Below are positions 11,334 to 20,203 of a stretch of DNA of 64,000 nt, in pieces. A program made the position numbers and the translations under genes. Within the stretch, counting starts at the first letter, position 1. The number at the start of each line of letters is the position of its first letter. Where the stretch lies: contig CAUYUJ010015011.1 in NCBI GenBank assembly GCA_963575745.1, positions 296,877-360,876 on the forward strand, read 5' to 3'. The notes under the pieces are model-generated. The model was not told the origin of the DNA and searched no databases. It saw only the letters and a list, made by a program, of their open reading frames with translations. Source of the DNA: Prorocentrum cordatum (taxonomy: Eukaryota; Sar; Dinophyceae; Prorocentrales; Prorocentraceae).

Positions 11334-11402
11334 AGGAGGAGGAGGAGGAGGAGGAGGAGGAGGAGGAGGAGGAGGAGGAGGAGGAGGAGGAGGAGGAGGA
11401 GG
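11334..11402. repeat. (GGA)n microsatellite
   Basis: About 23 perfect AGG triplets. Confidence 0.97.
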
Positions 11403-11955
11403 TGGCGGGTGAGCATGAGGGTGAGCAGGAGGAAAAGAAGGAGGACGTGGAAGGAGGAGGACGAGGACGAACGTCAGCAGCATTAATTCGGAGCGGAAGG
11501 AGCCGGATGAACAGGAGGACCAGGGGAAGGCGGAGAAGGGGAAATGAGGTGGGCGGCAACTATGAAAAAGAGTTCGGATCCGGAAGAGTGGCCCAAGCTG
11601 GGGCGACAGCGCCATTCCGAACGACGGGAGCAGAGCGCCGATTCGAAAATGCGGCCCACGCTGCAGGGGAGCACCACTTCGAAACACCGAAGACAGTAGG
11701 ATTGCAGAGGCAGACACGAGAAACATAAGCTTTCCTAATCTTGTGTGCTACAGTGATCGGGACGTCTTCTGGACAGAGTCAAGCGATGAATGAGAACAAT
11801 ATTCATAATGTGTAATTGTTTACGCTTCGCGAGTCCCCACCAGCCCATCCAACAGCAGCCGCTCGAAACAGGTGCGCTGACCGTCGGGTGTTTTCTCTTC
11901 CTTCTCCCTCTCTTTGGCTTCTTTCTTCCATCCTCCTCTCCTTCTCCTCGTCCTC
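11403..11955. other. unassigned stretch
   Basis: No recognised frame, RNA or repeat beyond patches of GAGGA and CTTCT. Confidence 0.35.
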
Positions 11956-12002
11956 GTTGCTCCTTCTCTTCGTCCTCCTCCTCCTCCTCCTCCTCCTCCT
12001 GG

Positions 12003-13165
12003 CGTTGCCGTGCGATCTTGGGGCTCTCTTGGGATCTCAGGGAATCGTGGCCCTGGGGCTCTCTTGGGGCTCTCTTGGGGCTCCTTTGGGAGTCTTGAAA
12101 CCCTCTCGGGGCTCTTTGTGGGTGTTTCGGAGGTCTCTTGGGGCCATCTTGGAGGTCATCGGGCAAAGAAGGAGAGAGCATTTATTGGTGTACCCCCGTC
12201 GGGGCCCGAAATATCGCCTCTTGGAGCCCTCTTGGGCCGCTCTTGGGCGCCTGTTGGGCGCTCTTGTGGCCGTCTTGGGGCCCTCTTGGGCCGTATTGGC
12301 CGCCTCTTGGGCCGTCTTGGGGCCCTCTTGGGCTGTTTTGGAGCCGTCTTGGGAGCCTCTTGGGCCGTCTTGGGGCGGTCTTGCGGGCCTTTTGGGCTGC
12401 CTTGGAGCGTCGGGAAGTCGAAAGGGCAGGAACGCTAAAATGTTTGAAATACTTAAGGAACACATATGATGTTGGCCTCGTGGGGCCCTCTTAGGGCGCT
12501 TCTCGGGGCTCTCTTGGAGCGTTTTGGGGGCCTCTTGGGCCGTCTTGGCATCTCGGGGGCGTCCTTGGGAGGTTCCGCGGCCACTTAGAGCCGTCTTGGG
12601 GCGGTCTTGGAGCCTCTTGGGGCTCTCTTGGGCCGCTCTTGGGCGCCTCTTGGGCACTCTTGGGGCCGTCTTGGGGCCCTCTTGGGCCGTATTGGCCGCT
12701 GCTGGGGCCGTCTTGGGGCCCTCTTGGGCCGTCTTGGAGCCGTCTTGGGAGCCTATTGGGCCGTCTTGGGGCGGTCTTGCATGCCTTTTGGGCTGTCTTG
12801 GAGCGTGGGGAAGCCGAAAGGGCGGGAACGCTAAAATGTTTGAAACGCCCGCGGAAAATCAATGGTTCTGGCTTCTTGGAGCCCTCTTACGGCGCCTCTC
12901 GGGGCTCTCTTGGAGCGTTTTGGGGACCTCTTGGGCCGTCTTAGCTTCTCGGGGGCGTCCTCGGGAGGCTCCGCGGCCACTTGGAGCCGTGTTGTGGCAG
13001 TATTGGAGCCGCTTGGGGCTCTCTTGGGCCGCTCTTGGGCGCCACTTGGGCGCTCTTGGGGCTGTCTTGGGGCCCTTTTGGGCCGTACTGGCCGCCGCTT
13101 GGGCCGTCTTGGGGCCGTCTTGGAGCCGTCTTGGGAGCGCTCTTGGGGGCCTTGGGAGCTGCGTG
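12003..13165. repeat. CCTCTTGGG-type array with three long units
   Basis: The clearest array of the family. A 10-11-bp word (GGCCGTCTTGG, GGGCCCTCTTG) is organised in three higher-order units of 300-390 bp: about 12190-12480, 12485-12870 and 12875-13165. Units 1 and 2 both end in a non-repetitive tail containing CGAAAGGGC, GGAACGCTAAAATGTTTGAAA. A diverged form of this tail is at 59815-59875 and 60905-60980. Minus-strand frames read as (K)TAQEAP-type peptides; I treat them as repeat by-products. Confidence 0.85.
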
Positions 13166-14640
13166 GCGTCTAAGTGGCGCTGGTCGGCTCCGTTCGTTTG
13201 CTCCCCACTTGTGGAGCTCACACGCCTGACGTTCCGGAGCGTCTCGCGGACCAACTGCACGTGGTGGTGCCAGCGCAGGTGGTGGGCGGAGCGGCTGACC
13301 CTGCACCTGGTCTTCGGGACCTCTTTGCAGGCCCTTCAGGGCGGCGGTCGACTACCCCGCTTCGCCCCTGTGGCTCTCCTCCGTGGGTCACCATGCCGCC
13401 TCCTTCGGGCTTCGCCTGGCGTGCAGCGCGCCGCGGTCCCGCCTGCCCTGGCCGCTGTCTTGGGGTATCAGGGCCTGGCGGGCGCTTTCGACGCTTCCGG
13501 CGAGCCTGGCCAACACGCCCTCCGGGTCGTGGCCCGGCCCCTCCTCCTGCGTCCCCGCCGAGGCCTTCCGCTGAGGAACGACGGAGAGGGCATCGAGCAC
13601 ATTGATGTGCAGGCCTCGAGCGCCCCCCCGTGGCGGGACTGGCGCCAGAGCTTGGACCCCCGCGCGCGATCGCTGCTCAGCATCTAGCGCGGGGGGGCCA
13701 CTCGGACTCCCACCCGGCGGTGGCGCGCGAAGCACGCCCAGGCTTGTATGTGGTGCCCGGAACTCCATTGTTCCGCGCGGCCTTTGTGGGCGTTTTGCCC
13801 GCGCTTCGCCGAGGCCCGCGCCCGCCTCAGCGCCGAGTTCCAGATCCCGCCAGAGTGGCGGGCCGCTCAGCCGCGAGTAACGGCGAAGTCCGGCTGGATT
13901 ACCTGCTCGGCGGGGCCCTCGACCCAGCGACGCGCCCAGCTGCAAGTCGCAGCGTGCCGCCTGGGCCTTGAGATCCTCCAGGGTCTCCCGCTGCCAACTG
14001 AGGTCGTGTGCGCCGGTGCTTCGCAGGCGGCGGCGGCGGCGGCGGTGGCGGCGTGGGGGCGCCCTCCCGGCGGCCTCGGCGGCCCAGGCGACGACCCGCG
14101 CAACGGCGACCCCGGCCCCGACGACGACGCCATTGACGCCGGCACCGACGACGTCGACGACGACTCCCTCCCCGTCGACGGCGGCCCTGGTCGCGACGAC
14201 GGCGGCCCCTTCGACGACCGTGTTCTGGGTGGCGCGGCGGCGGCTGGGGCCCGCGAGACGAGGTGGCGGCGACCGAAGCGTCGACGGCATGATCACCTCG
14301 ACGACCCCCCTCCGCCCCCCGCCGAGACCCCCCCTCGCGGTGGTGTCGTCGGTGGTGTTGGTGGTCGCGTCTGCGCGAGTCCGGCTGGCGAGGAGAGCCC
14401 TCCTCTCCCCGCCCCCCCTCTCGCTCCGCCGCCGCGCCGGGCGGCGGACCCTGCGACGTGCCGTCGCGAACTGCAGCGCTGAAACACGTTTATATTATAT
14501 TTGTGCGTAATTGACAGACGTCGGCGGACCGCGTGGCCGCGCGCGAGGCCGGCGCCGCCGTTCAAGGCGGCGGCGCGCTCGACTTGTTAACGTATTTGAG
14601 CAGTTTGGACATGGGCATCCAGCTGCTTTTCAGCCAGCGC
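13166..14640. other. GC-rich region with unassigned frames
   Basis: Overlapping frames on both strands (plus 13748-14482, minus 13388-14296) are long only because of GC richness. 14026-14052 is a (GGC)n run and 14100-14220 an acidic GAC/GAC-rich patch. I cannot tell whether a decayed coding sequence is present. Confidence 0.35.
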
Positions 14641-14754
14641 GGGGCCTTGGGGGCGCTCTTGGGGCCATCTTAGAGGAGATCGGTCAAAGACGACGAAAGC
14701 ATGCATCCCCCCCCCCCCCCCGGTGTCAAAAAATGAGCCCCCCACGGGGCCGAC

Positions 14755-14915
14755 AAAGGACGCCCCGGCGACCCGCGGCCCCCCCTCTCCAGGCCCAGGG
14801 GGAGGGGGCAGGGGGAGGGGTAAACCCCTCCCCGAAGAGGAAGAAGGGGGTTGAGAACAGAGAGGACTATCTTAACCACTCACGCCCTAAAGGGCTGGTG
14901 GGATTATGGACCTCC
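14755..14915. repeat. dispersed repeat R1, copy 2
   Basis: Same-orientation copy of 2400-2540, with a C14 homopolymer just before it at 14709-14722. It ends close to the 5' edge of element D. Confidence 0.8.
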
Positions 14916-14929
14916 CCCGCCCCTTCCCT

Positions 14930-15477
14930 CCTCCTCTTCTTGAAAAACATGGCGAGCGCCTTCCGGGGCTCGGACTGAGGGGAGGTTGACGAAACGGTCC
15001 GCTCGCGCGCTGCAGAGCGCGACGAAGAGATACGCAGGCAGAGGTACCGCAACGCAGTCATTAGCCTGGAGGCGGAGGAGGGGCCATTACTCGTCAAACT
15101 TGGGGAGGGCAACGCCATGGGGGACCCCTTTGCAGTTCATGCATTTGCAGGCACGCTCTCGCGCCCCATCCTCGGTTGGCAGTATGAACAGCAGACGGCA
15201 GATCCCCGAGCCCGTCTTCTTCGATCAAGCTAGGGCCTTCTCAGGTCCGATTTATCTTTGTCCAAGTACGCCGGCGACATCAATGAGACAATTATCGCGA
15301 ACCCAGAGATGTCTTTTGCAGAATTCATTACGAAGCCCAAAGTTACAGATCAGAGCCTCAACAATGCTTCGCAGCCTTTCGGGCGCGGACAGGATTCCAC
15401 CGCGCAGGAAATGTTAATGCACTTTTCGCGCAATGGTTACACATGGAAGCAACTTATACGTGATATGGCTAGATAGG
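14930..15477 (+). pseudogene. element D: decayed LINE reverse transcriptase
   Basis: Fragments of one RT lie in order but in different frames. At 14935-14978 there is KNMASAFRGSD, resembling the motif A neighbourhood, stopped by TGA where the family usually has Trp. At about 15096-15140 comes a motif B-like GNAMGDPFAVHAF. At 15258-15290 comes KYAGDINETI, where YAGD stands in place of the catalytic (F/Y)ADD of motif C. Fingers and N-terminal domains are absent, so the copy is 5'-truncated or too decayed to see. The loss of a motif C aspartate and the stops make it inactive. Family assignment is inference from motif order. Confidence 0.6.
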
Positions 15478-15841
15478 ACACAGGCGCATCTACAGCCCCC
15501 AAGCTGGACGGTCGAGTCAAGGATGACGCGCGTTACCTCAGACCTTACCTGTCGATGGGCTAATCCGACCGTGGCGAAGTCTATCGGCGTTGCTCGGCCG
15601 CGAGGGGGGGATTTGCATCGGTAGGAGGAGCCAGGGGATTGGGTGTCCCGTGGCGTTGGAAGCGCAGTTGATCCATCGACTTCGTCCAAAACTCGCTCTC
15701 AAACTGCCTCGAGAGCCCCGCCCCGTCCCAGGCTGACACAGACATTCTCGATAGTTGTCTAGCTAGACTGGGCCGAGCCGCTTTGGGGGAGTTGCGGACT
15801 TTGACGGGCCACGCGTAAAGACACGCAGCAACAAACAGGTA

Positions 15842-16396
15842 TTGGGCCGACTAAGATTGGCCCCTTCAGCCACTGAGATGCCGTTGCGCAGGGCCAAACT
15901 CTACCAGAGCTGGGGTCGTCATCCCGAGGAACATAGCCAGGTACTTTGTGCGCTCTTCGGAACGACTGAACTGGATCGGCATAGACTTCAGTTAATATGG
16001 GGTAGGCCAACAAAGTGGGCATCGCCGCGGACCCGACAGGTGGCAGCAGACTTAGACACAGTCAGCCATCGCATATTTTACGAGGGTATTCGTCGTGTTT
16101 CGGAGGATTTGCGCTTATGGCTCGATAGGGATGCAGCGGAGCAGTTCGTGATTATCGACATCGGTGAGGTTAGGCAAACGTGTTGTTCGTTTCATATTAC
16201 ACTTCCTGGGTTAAACGCCCCAGGCAACGAACGGTTCCCGTCCCAACAGGCTGATGTTGATATGCCATTCGTGTGCGGGTTGGGTAAGGAAGGAGTACCG
16301 TGTGGCTGTGCCTTCTCCACACGTAAGGGCCTTCTTAACCACCTTCGGCATCGTCATTATCTTCGGAGTCTTATGCATATGTTGACCCCATATTAA
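15842..16396 (+). pseudogene. element D: LINE C-terminal region with C2H2-like finger
   Basis: A 184-codon frame. The middle (EQFVIIDIGEVRQ) aligns by eye with DFIKVDVGLLRAQ of element C (about 34185-34225). The end carries CGLGKEGVPCGCAF...HLRHRH, a Cys/His zinc-finger-like motif matching element C's first finger. After the TAA at 16394, further fingers follow in other frames: CINCQQVF near 16400 and CPICE...CRHL near 16535. Nucleic-acid-binding fingers behind the RT are a feature of several LINE families. The copy is frameshifted. Confidence 0.6.
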
Positions 16397-16634
16397 CATC
16401 TGCATAAACTGCCAGCAGGTTTTTCCACGAAGATTACGGCCTCTCGTTGCCTAGTTAGTACTCTACGTCGTGGACATTGTATTACTCGAGGGTCTCGCTC
16501 ACTGGCCCCGCTGGCGCAACCCTCCTCGATTTGCTGCCCGATCTGCGAATGCGAAGGAGCTGGCGCAGCATCTCTCTGTCGCCATTTAGTCGTTCTACCT
16601 TGCCAGCCTTGCTCACCGACTGAACCCCGTCGGC

Positions 16635-17370
16635 ATGGAAGCGGGGCCGATTGCCGCACCGCCGTCCTGGTTCAAGGGCTTGACGGAGGGTGCGGCTTCG
16701 GACGCTGCCGCACCTGCTGCCCCCAGAGACAAAATGGCCAGGGGCGTGGACGGGGGCCAGGGCGCGGGCAAGGGCAAGATGATGAACACCGTGGCCCGCA
16801 TGGCGCTCAGCAGCTCGCGGGAGATCGCGGAGTTGAACGCCGCGACCTTCGCGAAGTACGAGGTGGGGGCGGGCCGGGGGCTCGTGGCAGCGGGCTTCAC
16901 AGCAGGCAAGGCTTACGACGAGATGTCCACGGCGCTGCGCGCCAAGTCGCAGAAAGGGCGAGACGGTCAACCACAGGGATCGCGGCCCTCCGCGCCTCCC
17001 GGTGCCCCTGGCAGTCTGCCGCTGCGGAGCCACGAAGACGATCCCTGAGTGCGACGCCGGCGTCAAGAAGAGAGAGCCCGAGGACCTGAGGAAGCACATG
17101 AAGGAGATGCGGGAGGAGCACCTGCGCGCGGTCAGCCAGGCCGACCTGATACGCGCCGCGCCCATTTTCCGCATCCGCCCCCACACGAAGACAGAGTCCG
17201 AGCGCCAGAAGGTGACGGTCATGATGAAGTTCGACGGGGGGGGGCCGCTGGGGGCCCAGGTGAGCCCCCTGCTCGAGAAGCTCATCCAGTCGGAGGGCGG
17301 GGCCCCGCTCCTGGGAGCAGCTCTGCGGGGCCCGTTGCAGCGGGAGTTGTTGAGGTGCATGGAAGCATGA
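16635..17370 (+). CDS. element D ORF-X: helical hypothetical protein, broken
   Basis: Two frames, 16635-17048 and 17002-17370, together match element C's ORF-X by eye: a Lys/Met-rich helix (KGKMMNTVARMALSSSREIA), a second helix, then KTESERQKVTVMMKF and RGPLQRELLRCMEA near the end. In element C the whole is one frame, so the change of frame near 17000-17048 is probably a frameshift here. No enzyme motif. The stop TGA at 17368-17370 overlaps an ATG (ATGA) opening the next frame. Role unknown. Confidence 0.55.
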
Positions 17371-17594
17371 GTAGGGGAGGTAGCCAGCACCTGCAGCAGA
17401 GTGAGCGATTAGCAGCATTATTCAGACAGGGTCTGCTCCCGCCAAATGTCTTGAGGAGTAGTGAGAGGCAGTTCTCGTGGCAGGCTAGTGAGGTCAGACC
17501 CGAGGTTCCTGCGTTTGAGTCGCCACGTTCCCGCGGCAGAGGAGGTAGATGCCGTGGGGGGAAGAGAAGGCCCGAGGTGAGTGATGTCACTTAG
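17367..17594 (+). CDS. element D ORF-Y: RG-rich hypothetical protein
   Basis: Opens at ATG 17367, overlapping the ORF-X stop by the ATGA arrangement, and runs 75 codons. It ends in an Arg/Gly-rich tail (SRGRGGRCRGGKRR). Element C has the same order and the same relative frame (about 35317-35585, tail KGRGRGAARGRGRGG). Basic RG tails commonly bind RNA; no more can be said. ATGA stop-start overlap is a known re-initiation arrangement in some LINEs. Confidence 0.5.
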   Translation: MSRGGSQHLQQSERLAALFRQGLLPPNVLRSSERQFSWQASEVRPEVPAFESPRSRGRGGRCRGGKRRPEVSDVT

Positions 17595-17807
17595 CTCGCG
17601 CCTCCGCGTCGGGCCCCGTCGGGGGTTGCGCGCCTCAAAGGGGCCCCGATCGGCCAGTGTTGTGCTGTGCAGTGCGCGGCAGCCGCTGCGCAGTTAAGTT
17701 GAAGTATTCAGTATTTCAGGGCCCGCCCTCAGAGTACAGCTGTCTGTTGCACGGCGAGAGTGTAGTAGCACATGGCAGCAGGGACTCCATGAGCTGGTCT
17801 TGGTCTT

Positions 17808-18156
17808 GGTCTCCTCCTCCGCCTCCCCCTCCTCCCCCTCGCTTCCCTCCTCCTCCTCCTCCTCCTCCTCTTCTTTCTCCTCCTCCTCCTCCTCCTCCTC
17901 TTCCTCCTCCTCCTTCTCCTCCTCCCCCTCCTCCCCCTCCACCCCCTCCCTGCCCTCCTCCTCCTCCTCCCTCCTCCTCCTCCTCCTCCTCCTCCCTCCT
18001 CCTCCTCCTCTTCCTCCTCCTCCGCCTCCTCCCCCTCCTCCTCCCCCTCGTTTCCCTGATCCTCCCCTTCCTCCTCCCCATCTTCCCCCTCCTCGCCCCC
18101 CCTTTCCCTCGTCCTCCTCCTCCTCTTAGTCCTCCTCCTCCTCCTTCTCCTCCTTC

Positions 18157-18188
<32 letters not shown>

Positions 18189-18735
18189 CTCCTCTCCTCG
18201 TCCTCCTCCTCCCTCCCGTCCTCCTCCTCCCTCCCGTCCTCCTCCTTCCCTCCTCCTCTTCCTCCTCCTCCTCCTCCTCCTATTAAACCTCCTCCTCCTT
18301 CCTCCTCCTCCTCCTCCTCCTCCTCCTCCCTCCTCTCCTCCTCCTCCCCTCCTCCTCCTCCTCCTCCCTCCCCCCTCCTCCTCCCCTCCCCCTCCTCCCC
18401 CTCCCCCCCTCCCTTCCCTCCTCCCCCCTCCTCCTCCTCCTCCTCCTCCTCCTCCTCCTCCCCTCCTCGTCCTCCTCCGCCTCCTCCTCCTCCTCTCCTC
18501 CTCATCCTCCTCCTCCTCCTCCTCCTCCGCCTCCCCCCCCCCTCTCTCCCCCCCCCCCGTTCCCCCCCCATTCCCTCCATTCCCTCCTCCCCCTTTTCCC
18601 CCCCTCCTCCTCCTCCTCCTCCTCCTCCTCCTCCTCCTCCTCCTCCTCCTCCTCCCTCCTCCTCCTCCTCCTCCTCCTCCTCCTCCTCCTCCTCCTCCTC
18701 CTCCTCCTGCTCCTCCTCCTCTTCCTCCTCGGTCG
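17808..18735. repeat. 930-bp TCC-rich polypyrimidine tract
   Basis: Plus strand almost entirely C and T, mostly TCC triplets with C-run interruptions. It produces giant poly-Ser/Pro/Leu (plus) and poly-Glu/Gly/Arg (minus) frames, which are not genes. It lies between the 3' end of element D and the 3' end of element A. Confidence 0.97.
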
Positions 18736-18750
18736 GTCGGTCGGTCGGCC
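18729..18750. repeat. (CGGT)5 short repeat
   Basis: Five GGTC/CGGT units at the boundary between the TCC tract and the 3' end of element A. Confidence 0.9.
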
Positions 18751-18779
18751 ATAAGGGAATGAGTCTGAATCCCAATCGA

Positions 18780-19244
18780 AGCTAGATGAGAGCAGCGATA
18801 GCAGAGAGAAAAGCGGCGAGGCAGCGATCGCGGCAGCGGGCAAGCCTCTCGGGTGAAACTACATCCCCCCCAGTTAAGTCCAAAGCTCGATCCCACCTCC
18901 TTATCAAGGCCACTTTAAATGCCCTGGTCCTGACGTGGGCGAGAAGAACATCCCAGGCGTACAGCAACTTAGTGAGTAACACCAATGGGGGAGGGCGCCA
19001 CCAACGTAACGTCTGGGACGGGCTGGCCATTCATCAGGTTACTGACCCCCAGCCTGAGGATCGAAAAAGATGCCTTCACCTGACTACTGCGAGTTATAGT
19101 GCCGCGCACACCTCCAGCTTAAACAGACAACCCTGGTCAGCGAGTTAAGGTGCCGCGCACACCCCAGGTGTCAAAAACAGTCAAGCACAAACTTTCCCCG
19201 AGGGTACTGCGAGAGTTAACGGTGCCGCGCACACCTTGTACTTG
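18780..19244 (-). other. element A 3' untranslated region
   Basis: Between the last stop of element A (19245) and the GGA tract. It contains three copies of GAGTTAnnGGTGCCGCGCACACC-like sequence on the plus strand, at about 19090, 19141 and 19213. In the element's sense strand each reads GGTGTGCGCGGCACC then TAACTCGC. The first one lies directly behind the stop codon. They could be structural or processing elements of the transcript. Confidence 0.6.
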
Positions 19245-20203
19245 TCAAGAGGGGGATGGTGGTGTCACTTGGGCGAAATCACGACCACGCCTGAAATCAA
19301 AGAAAGGGTCCAGGGGCACAAAGAAGGGCTCAAACTCCTCCCCGAGGTCCCAAGGCGGCGGTCCAGGATCGGGCCCGAACTGGGCCTGGATAGCAACGAA
19401 AATACTCTTGGCCAGTAAACAACACATTTCCGAGGGATAGGTTTTGGCCCGCGCAGTATGCCACGCCCCTGAAGCATCTCGGCCCTGAAGGACCTGGGCG
19501 TGGGCACGATGTTGGCATCTCCCATGGTGCGGCAACTCGTTAATCAACTGATTTAGCATGGGGATATGAACACCCAGCAAGGACGTTGGTTTCTTCGCAC
19601 TCTGCCCAAACATACATTGATCTATTCTGTGCAGCTTGACCCCCATCTGGCGGGCCAATTTGGAAAGGATAGGGAGATGCCAACTACTGGGGACATTAGG
19701 TCGGTGTTCGGCCGGGGCAGGGTGCTCCATGATCGCTGGAAGCCCGAGCTTCCAAGCAGAAATCAAAAACTCAATGGTGGTTCTCAACAAGGCATTCCCC
19801 ACCCCGACCTGCTTTCGTTCCCGAGTTGTGATATACTTCAACCCCCAGAGCTCACTAGGCGCCCTCAGTGGCCGAGGGTGAGGCCCGACAGCATCGGGGG
19901 GTACAGGATTATGGCGAGCAGCACTCCAAGTCTCACAGGGGGGCCCTGCTATGACCCCTGCTACCCACCCCTGCTCCATAAGGCGCAACCAATATGCAAC
20001 CGTGGAAACATCACTCAAATCACCGAACTTAGGACTGTTAGTAATGTCAATAGAGAGCACAACAACCGGGGTGGGATACTGAGCGACTAGCCTCTCGATC
20101 CACTCCTGCACGTCGTCCGCCCGACGCTGGCCCGAGAAGAGATGGAGAAGAAAGCGGAAAGGGCGAGCAGGGGGCGGAGCCGGAGAAAAAGGAGGAATGA
20201 CAG
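19245..20203 (-). CDS. element A ORF2 tail: cytosine-methyltransferase-like domain
   Basis: In the frame following a frameshift at the C7 run (minus sense of 20203-20209). Visible in order: LFSGQRR (resembles C5-methyltransferase motif I), VLSIDI (acidic end of a SAM-binding strand), AGPPCETWS (the Pro-Cys motif IV), MEHPAPA (where C5 enzymes have ENV), and a Lys-Pro-Thr motif further on. I see no clear target-recognition or motif X segment. Capture of cytosine methyltransferases by retroelements, including dinoflagellate ones, has been reported. An alternative is a related SAM-fold domain without activity. Ends at 19245 with TGA. Confidence 0.55.

Noticed and set aside
13388-14482. 302-codon minus and 244-codon plus frames
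   Set aside because: Overlapping on opposite strands in extremely GC-rich DNA; neither has recognisable domains, so neither is called.
17729-18775. Very long open frames of poly-Glu/Gly/Arg or poly-Ser/Pro in the TCC tract
   Set aside because: They follow directly from the trinucleotide repeat; every frame of such a tract is open and no domain is present.
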